From: Candidatus Rhodoferax mariagerensis
GTDB lineage: Bacteria; Pseudomonadota; Gammaproteobacteria; Burkholderiales; Burkholderiaceae_C
Assembly: GCA_016719055.1 (NCBI GenBank)
Contig: JADKAW010000001.1
Span: 101,656 to 165,655 of the forward strand
Length of the DNA: 64,000 nt
Direction: 5' to 3'
In this document: piece by piece, positions 53,363 through 61,983 of the stretch
Numbering within the stretch: position 1 is the stretch's first letter
Layout: each line of letters begins with the position of its first letter
Made by a program: the position numbers and the translations under genes
The notes under the pieces: model-generated
What the model saw: the letters and a program-made list of their open reading frames with translations, nothing else
What the model was told of the DNA's origin: nothing
The model's database searches: none

Positions 53363-53797
53363 ATGTCAGACATCATGAAAGATCTGGCGATGCTGTGTTT
53401 TCGCGAAACCAGAACAGTGCCTTCCTCAGAAGCTGTGCATGCCGCACTTTTATTGGCAAACGTGGCCTGGAACCGGGCATTGGGTCGCGACGTGCCAGAC
53501 TGCGAAGAGTTATTGATGGTCTACACGCGTTCAGAGCCCAAGCTTTGGTCAGAGCAGCGCTCAGGTAACACCGAGACGCTTATTCAGACCATGATTCAAG
53601 CCAAGGAAAAGCTTTACCCCACAGACCGCCGAGTCATCCTGATTTGCGGAATGCGCGAAGGCCATGTGCGGGTTGAGTGGTGCGATGAAAAAGACTATCC
53701 CCAGGCAGAAGAGTTGGCCAAAATGCGTATTGCCGCGCTGGCCCAACAGTACGGGGGCATCTTGCAGCGCGGGAAAAAGGTCAAAAAGAAACCATGA
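53363..53797 (+). CDS. Hypothetical protein
   Basis: A 144-residue predicted soluble protein I do not recognise. It has a helical N-terminal half with tryptophan and arginine (VAWNRALGRDVPDCEEL), a central segment RRVILICGMREGHVRVEWCD that could be a small beta sheet, and a basic lysine tail (RGKKVKKKP). No clear ribosome site precedes ATG 53363; ATG 53375 is an alternative. It follows the MFS gene by 92 bp on the same strand. The tail might bind nucleic acid, which is only a guess. Confidence 0.6.
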   Translation: MSDIMKDLAMLCFRETRTVPSSEAVHAALLLANVAWNRALGRDVPDCEELLMVYTRSEPKLWSEQRSGNTETLIQTMIQAKEKLYPTDRRVILICGMREGHVRVEWCDEKDYPQAEELAKMRIAALAQQYGGILQRGKKVKKKP

Positions 53798-54140
53798 TGA
53801 AGCCGCGCCACCGCCCGCTGCTTCGCGTTTATCAGTCAAGGGTGTTGCAAAACTCAGTTCCCCTCAGCGAGTCGGCGCAGGTCCGCATTGACAGGGAATC
53901 GGTGTCATTGGCAGTTGGACCGTCGTGCAGTTTTCAATGGTTTAACCCTACAGCCCTTATCCAGTAAGCGCTAGCAGTTATAAAAAATATAGTCGATTCA
54001 CTCGATATTCGCAGGCTGCCCAGCAGGGCCTGGCGCACATTACCGAAGAAGAAAAGCCTTCAGGTGGTGCGCTGGGCCGCCCGTCAGGTGCCCGCTTCAA
54101 AGCCTATGAACGCGTGAAACACTTTCGTGAAGCCCACCTG
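53798..54140. other. Gap with a dispersed repeat and an orphan gene fragment
   Basis: Holds a CTAG repeat (53941-53985) and, from about 53990 to 54135, one open frame reading QAAQQGLAHITEEEKPSGGA then LGRPSGARFKAYERVKHFRE. The fragment has protein-like composition but neither start nor stop of its own; it looks like the cut end of a lost gene. Confidence 0.5.
53941..53985 (-). repeat. Dispersed CTAG repeat, intergenic copy
   Basis: The minus strand reads TATAACTGCTAGCGCTTACT, then GGATAAGGGCTGTAGGG. It stands directly before the orphan coding fragment. Confidence 0.65.
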
Positions 54141-54602
54141 CTAACCACACCAACTGGCATTGGACGAAGCGCGGGGCGCACTATCTTTGTGCCCTGGGTG
54201 CAAGCGTGCCAGCTTCAGCCCTGGCAGGTCAACAAAATCACTGCCGTTGAGGGTCAACAGAACGTAGCCGTTTTCAATGGCTTGGGCGGCAATCCAGAGG
54301 TCGTTGTAACGTGGCCGGGGTGAGCGACCCGCCAGCTTGAGCGCAGCGGCCAACACCCCAAACGCGGCTGCCGTGTGCTTCGACACACTCAATACCGGGC
54401 GACTTTCCACCTGACGCAACCAGGCCGCTCGCATGGCGCGCTCGGTGGGGTCAGTGCAAGACTGCACGCCAAACGCCAGTTCCCCTAGCGAAATGGCTGA
54501 CGTAAACACCGCTGCATCGCCCGCCGCATCCAGCACCGCTTGCTGCTGCAACTGGCCACCGGCCAGCCCGACCCAAATGCAACTGTCAAAAATCATGCCC
54601 AT
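54141..54602 (-). CDS. VapC-type PIN-domain toxin
   Basis: A 153-residue PIN ribonuclease. MIFDSCIWVGL holds the first aspartate, ISLGELAFGVQ the conserved glutamate, and RYNDLWIAAQAIENGYVLLT the third acidic site, followed by LNGSDFVDLPGL, as in VapC. The last 15 or so residues (HKDSAPRASSNASWCG) are atypical and may be read-through into neighbouring DNA. The start overlaps the antitoxin gene by ten bases. Confidence 0.9.
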   Translation of the reverse strand: MGMIFDSCIWVGLAGGQLQQQAVLDAAGDAAVFTSAISLGELAFGVQSCTDPTERAMRAAWLRQVESRPVLSVSKHTAAAFGVLAAALKLAGRSPRPRYNDLWIAAQAIENGYVLLTLNGSDFVDLPGLKLARLHPGHKDSAPRASSNASWCG

Positions 54603-54850
54603 GGGTTGCGCACGGCGTCATCAAAATCAGCTTTGCTGTCATTGAGCCAGGCGGTGGCTTGCGTCGATGTCAGCATCGGATGGCTAAGCCCGGCCAGCGC
54701 TTGCGCCGCTGTCATGCTGCGCTGTGGCGGCATGATCTGGGCAATCACGCTGTGGTTGCGTTCTATGGCCACCGTTTCGCCCAGCGTTGTGACCCGGTCC
54801 AAAATTTCACGGGTATTTCTGGCCAGGCTGGTGGCACTGATGGTTTGCAT
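54593..54850 (-). CDS. Phd/YefM-type antitoxin
   Basis: An 85-residue antitoxin beginning MQTISATSLARNTREILDRV, the typical YefM/Phd fold, with ETVAIERNHSVIAQIMPPQ following. The ATG at 54850 is chosen; the open frame up to 54958 has no family support. It pairs with the overlapping PIN toxin gene and should repress the promoter upstream of 54850. Confidence 0.9.
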   Translation of the reverse strand: MQTISATSLARNTREILDRVTTLGETVAIERNHSVIAQIMPPQRSMTAAQALAGLSHPMLTSTQATAWLNDSKADFDDAVRNPWA

Positions 54851-55070
54851 GGGCTGGCTCCATAGGTTGCAATTGAATACGTATTGTATGTATTGATGTG
54901 CAAAATGCCAAGAAAGCCGCCAACGCACAAACCGACTGGCACCCCGGGCCAGGCCCACAGCTTGTCACACATCGGTGATGCATTTTTATCCATTTACCCG
55001 TGACGAAACCGACTTCATCATCAACTACGACATCAAATACTGCATGGGCAGTACCGACGATGCCGAGTAG

Positions 55071-55169
55071 GCCCGCAGAATTGGGGCCAGAGCCCAATTC
55101 GGGCAAGCGCTGCGCACCCACGCAAAGGCTGTCGGGCCGAATTGGGATCCGACCCCAAATCTGCTACCG
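55071..55169. repeat. REPIN-like inverted doublet, copy 4
   Basis: GCCCGCAGAATTGGGGCCAG on the left and GGGATCCGACCCCAAATCTG on the right, same orientation as copy 2, with its own spacer. Confidence 0.8.
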
Positions 55170-55239
55170 CCGTTGGTCTTTGGCAGGCGCTGCTGCAGGT
55201 CGGGCTGGGCGCTTGGTTTCACGCGGCACCCCATTAAAA

Positions 55240-55310
55240 CATTTAAGCGTTTTGTGCCTCTAGCCCTTATGGGATAAACGTAGGAAGCTATATTTAACAT
55301 AGTAATCATG
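55240..55310 (+). repeat. Extended CTAG repeat, left copy flanking a PIN toxin module
   Basis: Reads ATTTAAGCGTTTTGTGCCTC, TAGCCCTTAT, AAGCTATATTTAAC and ATAGTAATCATG. It matches the sequence at 56149-56218 in order and orientation well beyond the usual 45-bp repeat, so the two are direct repeats about 0.9 kb apart. Confidence 0.8.
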
Positions 55311-55421
55311 CCTCGCCCTATGCGACTGCTGCCGTCGGCTTTTTGACATGACAGTTTGGGCGCATCAAAAAACCTTGAAAATGGTCGCCGCTCCCCACTC
55401 TTATTGATAAGGTCTCTCATC

Positions 55422-55649
55422 ATGAACATGATCGCCAACAATCCAGGCTCGCGCAGCAGTGCGCGGCGCAGTGCAGTCGCATCCACCCTGGCGCTGCCAG
55501 ACACCCGCGACATGCCGATCGTTCGTACCACGGGCAATCTTGATCTGTGGCGCAAACTGCACCGCGTCAACACACCGCGTGCTTCGGCAAAGTCGGGTAG
55601 CGAACTGCTGGCAGACATCCGGGCTGAGCGTGATGCACGTTGTTCTTGA
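55422..55649 (+). CDS. Putative antitoxin of a PIN-domain pair
   Basis: A 75-residue protein starting MNMIANNPGSRSSARRSAVA. Its C-terminal half (LDLWRKLHRVN...GSELLADIRAERDAR) resembles the toxin-binding tail of small antitoxins. No DNA-binding motif is obvious. It is assigned from position: it overlaps the following PIN gene by 17 bases on the same strand. The ATG at 55422 is preferred over the extension to 55356. Confidence 0.7.
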   Translation: MNMIANNPGSRSSARRSAVASTLALPDTRDMPIVRTTGNLDLWRKLHRVNTPRASAKSGSELLADIRAERDARCS

Positions 55650-56064
55650 TGCCAATGTTTATTTGAACTGGTTTTTGCCATCTGACAAGACCGATCAAAT
55701 CCGCTACGCCAAAGCATTTGCAAATTTGCTCAAGAGCGAAGCGGTCACATTGCATGTGCCGCTCCATTTCGAGCTGGAAGTGCTGGGGCCGCTGCTGCGC
55801 TCCCTGCGCAGCACACCGGCGGGTATCAGTGAGAAAAAATTCCGCGCCGCCGTGGACGAAATGGATGCGCTGCCGCTTAGCTTTCATGAGTTGGGTCTGG
55901 GGTTTTACAAAATGTCCGCGTTGGCAACGGCCTACAACCTCAGCATCTACGACACACCGTACTTCAACATTGCCAGATCGTTTGGGTTTCAGTTGGCAAC
56001 ACTCGACAGCGGGCTGATGACAGCGTCAAAGGCCTGGGGCGTTGAGCTGTGGCAACCTGCGTAG
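55633..56064 (+). CDS. PIN-domain toxin
   Basis: A 143-residue PIN ribonuclease. VVLDANVYLNWF carries the first aspartate, HFELEVLGPLL the glutamate, and IYDTPYFNIARSFGFQLATL the later acidic site plus the LATLD segment. ATG 55633 gives the standard MHVVLDAN start; the longer frame from 55459 overlaps the antitoxin in another frame. The module is bracketed by direct repeats (55240-55310 and 56149-56218). Confidence 0.88.
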   Translation: MHVVLDANVYLNWFLPSDKTDQIRYAKAFANLLKSEAVTLHVPLHFELEVLGPLLRSLRSTPAGISEKKFRAAVDEMDALPLSFHELGLGFYKMSALATAYNLSIYDTPYFNIARSFGFQLATLDSGLMTASKAWGVELWQPA

Positions 56065-56376
56065 CAATGGGGCAACAAGGCCGATTGGGCAATGAGGGTG
56101 ACCTGATGATGGCTGATAGCTTGTCCATGTCCCGCATTCCGCTGGCATATTTATGTGTTTTATGCCTCTAGCCCTTGCGGAATAAGCGCATACAGCTATA
56201 TTTAATGTAGTAATGATGGATGCCATCCAGCCCTGCAGCGCCAAGCTTTTTGTCTCTTGGGTCACACCGCTGGAGGCCATATCGTTGACAATTCGGCCAA
56301 CAACACACGCCGCGCCTCTCAACGATGCACACCCTGGCGGGTTTCTTTTTTGGGGCTTGCCACCGCCCCCACATCC
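56065..56376. other. Gap after the PIN module
   Basis: Apart from the direct-repeat copy at 56149-56218, no feature could be recognised in this 312-bp gap. Confidence 0.6.
56149..56218 (+). repeat. Extended CTAG repeat, right copy flanking a PIN toxin module
   Basis: Reads ATTTATGTGTTTTATGCCTC, TAGCCCTTGCGGAATAAGCG, ACAGCTATATTTAA and GTAGTAATGATG. Direct repeat of 55240-55310. Confidence 0.8.
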
Positions 56377-57045
56377 ATGAAAGCCGCCCCAGTCACCCTG
56401 CCCACCGCCTTGCAAGGGCGTTTGGGCGGTGGCGCGCCTGCGCAGTTCATGGGTGTCGGCAATTCGGCGCTGCTGACGCAACCCGTGCTGGGGCTGATTG
56501 CCAGCCGCCAGTGCCCAGGTCATGTATTGCTACAAACCTTAGAGCTAGCTACGCAATGGACACGGGCAGGGCAGGTGGTTTTGAGTGGATTTCATTCGCC
56601 GCTGGAGCAGCAGGTGCTGCGCTCCATGCTGCGCCGCCAGGGCCGCGCGATCAAGCTGCTGGCGCATGCGCTGGATGACTACCGGGCACCTGACGAAGAG
56701 CAAGTGCCTCTGGCTGAAGGCCGCCTGCTGGTGCTCTCTGCCTGCCCACCTAGCGTGACGCGCACCACCCGCGCCACGGCGCTGGCACGCAATCGGCTGG
56801 TGCTGGCACTGGCGGATACGCATTCTGTGCCGTACTTGTCGCTGCGTGCGGCGAGCTCGGCGCGGATCAGGCTCAGGTGGTCCACAAACTGGCTGAACAC
56901 CAGCGCCTTGTGGCGGTTCGCCAGCAGCTCATCCAGCAGTTCGCCAAAGGCGGCCAGTTTGCTGCTGGGCAGACCCAACGCCGGGGCCACCAGGCTGGGG
57001 TTGCAGCAGGCGCGGCGCAGTTTCATGATCTCGGCCAATATCTGA
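56377..57045 (+). pseudogene. DprA-like Rossmann-domain protein, cut near residue 150
   Basis: From ATG 56377 (MKAAPVTLPT) about 150 residues look like the DprA/Smf-type fold: FMGVGNSALL, AGQVVLSGFHSPLEQQVL, EGRLLVLSACPP and ALARNRLVLALADTHSVPYL. Related proteins bind single-stranded DNA. After about 56830 the frame runs antisense through the SNF2 helicase remnant, so the remaining 70 residues to 57045 are junk. The gene was evidently joined tail-to-tail to the helicase by a deletion. Codons near 56545-56590 come from a diverged dispersed repeat. Confidence 0.7.
56545..56590 (+). repeat. Diverged dispersed CTAG repeat inside the DprA-like gene
   Basis: AGCTAGCTACGCAATGG, then CACGGGCAGGGCAGG and TTTTGA follow the landmarks of the glmU copy. 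Confidence 0.4.
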
Positions 57046-57965
57046 ATGTGGCGCTGGCCGGCGTTGCCTTCGGTGCTGGCTAGCCGGTCAAGTGCCTCGC
57101 GGCGCAGCGCCTCGTACAGCGCGGCTTCTTCTTTCGACAATTCCACCTGGCGCAAGATTTCGGTGCGCGAGGGCAGCTCGGTCAGCACTTGCGACTTGGT
57201 GCGCCGCAGCATGAAGGGCGCAATCAGCTTGCGCAGCCGGTTGCGCGCGCCGGTGGGTTGTTGGCGCTCAATCGGCCCAGCTCCGAGATCAGGCGCGATT
57301 GCGCTGCACTGTTGTCAGCGCCTTTGTCACTTGTATTCAGTTTGGCCAGCGCGGCCAGCTGGCGCTCCCACCGTTCCTGACGGGCAAACCACTCGGTCAT
57401 GGCCACCATGCCCTGCTGCGCCCGCAGCTTGCTGCTGCGCTCTATCAGGTCAGCCAGCGCAGGGGCGCTGAGCGCCTCTGAGGTGCAGCGCAACAGATCA
57501 ACAACCTGCACGGTGACCAGTTGAAAGCCGGCCGCATCGCATTGGTTAGCCAGGTCGAGCAGCAATTGGGTGATGCCACTGTGATGGGGCTCGCCCAACC
57601 AATGCCCGACCAGTTGCCCAACCAAACCGTCCACGGCATGCTGAAAGCTGTTGGGGCCGATCAGTCTCCCAACTGCTGTTTGCCGGTTTGCACGCCAATC
57701 AGATAGCTCAGCGCACTCCAGGCCGGGCTAGACGTCTCGCGCAGCCCCAAATCCGTCAGGGTCTGGGCTTTTTTGTTGAGCTTGCCATCATCACTGCGCA
57801 GCAAGGCCAGCACATGCAGGTACCCGAGTAAACCCAAAAAAAACGTGCTGCGTGAGCCGGTTTCAAATCGCCTGAGCTTCAGTGCGGCCTCAAAGCCGTC
57901 AATGGCTGCCGGCAAATGGCCTGTGAGCAGGGCGATCGCGCTGCGCAGGGCGTCTGCCTTGGCAA
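56835..57965 (-). pseudogene. Collapsed SNF2-family helicase gene
   Basis: Three fragments in different minus-strand frames. The 5' piece (57661-57965) reads GHLPAAIDGFEAALKLRRFE then LHVLALLRSDDGKLNKKA. The middle piece (about 57245-57660) reads HAVDGLVGQLVGHWL then EWFARQERWERQLAALAKLN. The 3' piece reads LRKLIAPFMLRRTKSQVLTE then HKALVFSQFVDHLSLIRAEL, the second lobe of a SNF2 ATPase. The first lobe with Walker A and DExx is missing. The 5' end is cut by an IS66 remnant and the 3' end by the DprA-like gene. Confidence 0.8.
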
Positions 57966-58456
57966 GTCGGGCAGACGCTTTCATCTTGTTGGCAGTGTTC
58001 GTGCACCACTGGCAGCTCGCGGTGCAGGGTGCGCCCGTGGTTGGGTGCACCAGGTTGGTGGCCTTTGTTGCGTTTGGGTTGGGGTGCAGTGACAGATATC
58101 TGACCCTCGCTACTGCCTTTGCCTTTTTCGCTTTGCTTGCCAAATAGGCGCTGTGGTAGGTCGCGGACTTTGGCGGCACTGGTTTTGATCTGTGCAATCA
58201 GGTCTGCCTTGCGTTTGCGTCTGGCAAGGTTCTCCAGGTTGAGCAGGATGCGCCAGCGTTCTTTGTACCAGTGTTCGCGTTTGAATGCGCGCTGGTGCAG
58301 GCTCGTGACGCGGTTCAGGTCGCTTTGGAGTTGGATATATTCTTGCCGGGTCAGAACAACTTGCTCGTCAGCAAATGGGGTCGAGTCGTTTGCCGTACCA
58401 AGGATGGGCGCTTGGGTGGGCGGTGATGTCGGCGGCTGTGCGGCGTGTATAGGCAT
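57965..58456 (-). mobile_element. IS66-family transposase remnant (N-terminal part)
   Basis: The minus-strand frame from ATG 58456 reads LTRQEYIQLQSDLNRV, then VRDLPQRLFGKQSEKGKGSS, GHQPGAPNHGRTLHRELPVV and SVCPTC. This is the leader, helical region and first zinc-knuckle cysteines of an IS66 TnpC transposase. The rest, including the DDE domain, is absent; homology stops at about 57970 where SNF2 sequence begins. No terminal inverted repeats were identified. Confidence 0.72.
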
Positions 58457-58643
58457 GACGATAACGAGAAAACGTCAGTGTGTTCAGTGATTTCGAGAGG
58501 CTCGGGGTGTTTGCCGAATAGTCACCCCGAAGCTTTAGTTAAAACCTGCGCTGATTCTGCAGCAATGCCGCGACTAGCGCCTTGTTGGCGCTATCCTTGT
58601 TGGTTGGCCTGCGGGCCAGACCCTTTTTTATTGGAGCTTATGC

Positions 58644-59279
58644 ATGGCGTCCGCCCTCACCCTCAAATCTGACCGATTCACCGGCAAGCTGGCTGCTGCT
58701 TTGATGCTGGCCGGGCTGAGCCTGGCCGCTGCTGCGCAAACCAGCTGGTCAACCCAGCCCCAGGCTGATACCAGCCAGCAGGGCATTGCTGCGCGTTATG
58801 AATCTGACAAAAAACTGTGCGCTGCTGAAGCCTCGCCCGAGGCGCGTTTGCAGTGCCGCCGCGATGCCCAGGCGGTTTACGAGCGGGCACTGGCGGCAAA
58901 CCGCCCGGGCCAGCTTTATTCCACCCAATCATCACCCCAGGTGTGCACCACTTGCGGGCGTGTTGCGTCCGTCACGGTGATTGAAAAGGCCGGCGAAAGC
59001 AATGCTGTGGGCATGATTGCTGGAGGTGTGGCGGGTGCCGTGCTGGGTCACCAGGTGGGCGGCGGCCTGGGGAAAGACTTGGCCACCATTGCTGGTGCGG
59101 CCGGCGGTGCCTATGCGGGCAAAATGATCCAGGAGAACATCAATGCCGGCAAGGTCTGGCTTGTCAGTGTGCAATACCCGGATGGCCGTGCGGCCAGCTT
59201 TGAATTTGCCCGGGACCCTGGCTTCAAATCGGGTGATGCAGTCAAAAATTCAGGCAACACACTGGTGCGCAACCCCTAG
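58644..59279 (+). CDS. Glycine-zipper 2TM domain protein
   Basis: A 211-residue exported protein. A signal peptide (KLAAALMLAGLSLAAAAQ) precedes a charged region with paired cysteines (KKLCAAEASPEARLQC, VCTTCGRV). A glycine-zipper segment follows (AVGMIAGGVAGAVLGHQVGG, then AGAAGGAYAGKMIQ), as in the 17-kDa surface antigen/SlyB group. Such proteins sit at the outer membrane and support envelope integrity. It ends with a small beta-like domain (VWLVSVQYPDGRAASFEF). Confidence 0.85.
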   Translation: MASALTLKSDRFTGKLAAALMLAGLSLAAAAQTSWSTQPQADTSQQGIAARYESDKKLCAAEASPEARLQCRRDAQAVYERALAANRPGQLYSTQSSPQVCTTCGRVASVTVIEKAGESNAVGMIAGGVAGAVLGHQVGGGLGKDLATIAGAAGGAYAGKMIQENINAGKVWLVSVQYPDGRAASFEFARDPGFKSGDAVKNSGNTLVRNP

Positions 59280-59316
59280 CAGCTCCCAACGCCGTCAAAG
59301 GCCTGATTGATGTGGC

Positions 59317-60234
59317 TTAAGGCGGGCTTTGCAGATCATTAAAATGGGCTTCGACGTCGCTGGGCAACAGCTGGATGGTGGCGCGCAGTCCCGGCACGGC
59401 CTTCATCAGCGCCAGCTCCAAACGGGTGCGAATTTCGGCCGCCTGGCCCAGTGTCCAGTTGGCAGGCATGTGCATGTGCAGGTCGACAAAGCGGCGCTGC
59501 CCCGACTGGCGCGTGATGACATGGTCAAAACGAATCGCTTGCTGCTCAAATGTCGCCATGGTTTTCTGGATTTCCCGCAGCACCTCGGGTTCTACCGCCT
59601 CGTCCATCAGTCCCTGCGACGAGCGCCACATCAAATGCGCGCCTTCCCACAATATATTCAGCGCCACCCCGATGGCTGCCACCGCATCCAGCCAAAGCCA
59701 GCCCGTCAGTGCCATGGCAGCCAGCCCCACCACCACGCCAGCCGAGGTCCAGACGTCGGTCACCAGATGCCTGGCATCAGCCTCTAGGGCAATCGAGCGG
59801 TGCAGGCGGGCCGATCTGAACATCACCCAGGCCAGCAGGCCATTGAGGGCAGAGCTCAGCACCGACAGCGCCAGGCCCCAGCCCAGCTCCTGCAGGGGTT
59901 GAGGCGCAAGCAGCCGGGAAATCGCCGCCCAGATGATGCCCATGGCCACACCCACAATCAGGATGCCCTCAAAACCCGATGAAAAATACTCTGCCTTGTA
60001 GTGGCCATACGGATGCTCATGGTCGGCGGGCCGTTGCGCAATGGTCACCATCATCAGGGCAAAGACGGCACTGGCCAGGTTGACAAAAGACTCCATCGCG
60101 TCTGACAGCAGCCCCACTGAGCCGGTCACATACCAGGCCAGTGTCTTGAGCACAATGGTGATACAGGCGACACTGATCGAGGCCCACAACAATCGTTTGG
60201 GAGTCAGCAGTTGCAGGGGGAGCAGAGCGTTCAT
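59317..60234 (-). CDS. Cation diffusion facilitator family transporter
   Basis: A 305-residue CDF metal exporter with six predicted helices and a C-terminal cytoplasmic domain. Helix 2 carries GLLSDAMESFVNLAS, the inter-helix loop has DHEHPYGHYKAEYFSSG, and helix 5 has HLVTDVWTSAGVV with an HxxxD metal site. The cytoplasmic part shows FVDLHMHMPANWTLGQAAEI. The metal (zinc, iron or manganese) cannot be fixed from sequence. A monocistronic minus-strand gene. Confidence 0.93.
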   Translation of the reverse strand: MNALLPLQLLTPKRLLWASISVACITIVLKTLAWYVTGSVGLLSDAMESFVNLASAVFALMMVTIAQRPADHEHPYGHYKAEYFSSGFEGILIVGVAMGIIWAAISRLLAPQPLQELGWGLALSVLSSALNGLLAWVMFRSARLHRSIALEADARHLVTDVWTSAGVVVGLAAMALTGWLWLDAVAAIGVALNILWEGAHLMWRSSQGLMDEAVEPEVLREIQKTMATFEQQAIRFDHVITRQSGQRRFVDLHMHMPANWTLGQAAEIRTRLELALMKAVPGLRATIQLLPSDVEAHFNDLQSPP

Positions 60235-60281
60235 GAGTAACGATTGTGTACAGCGATTCTTAATCAGGCATTGACCAAAAA

Positions 60282-61691
<1,410 letters not shown>

Positions 61692-61933
61692 GGCGGCATG
61701 ATACGGTTTACACCGCACCAAAGAGGTTCAATGCAGCGCTCGAACGGCCTTTGGCGGATATTTATTGAATACCTTCAGCAAACTCAGGTTTGTGATCTGC
61801 GTCGGTGCGGTATCCAACAGTCAGGGCCAGTGTCGACGTTGAACAATTAAATCCGTCCCTAAGTCGGCGCTTGGCTGGCCTGCGGTGCAAAAAAATTTTC
61901 CTGTGACCGACGATCCGGCAGCATCAAAACCTC

Positions 61934-61983
61934 AAATTCAATAGCGCTCAGCGCTTTATTAATAAGGGCTAGAGGCCAAAAAA
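61934..61983 (+). repeat. Dispersed CTAG repeat, upstream of the P-type ATPase gene
   Basis: A near-consensus copy: AATAGCGCTCAGCGCTTTAT, then TAATAAGGGCTAGAGGCC. It contains the small palindrome CTTTATTAATAAGG and ends directly at the ATPase start codon, so it must form the mRNA leader. Confidence 0.82.

Larger units (their letters stand above)
54851..55421. other. Gene-free 571-bp stretch between two toxin modules
   Basis: Contains a REPIN-like doublet (55071-55169) and the first of two 70-bp direct repeats (55240-55310). Nothing gene-like is seen in the remainder. Confidence 0.65.
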
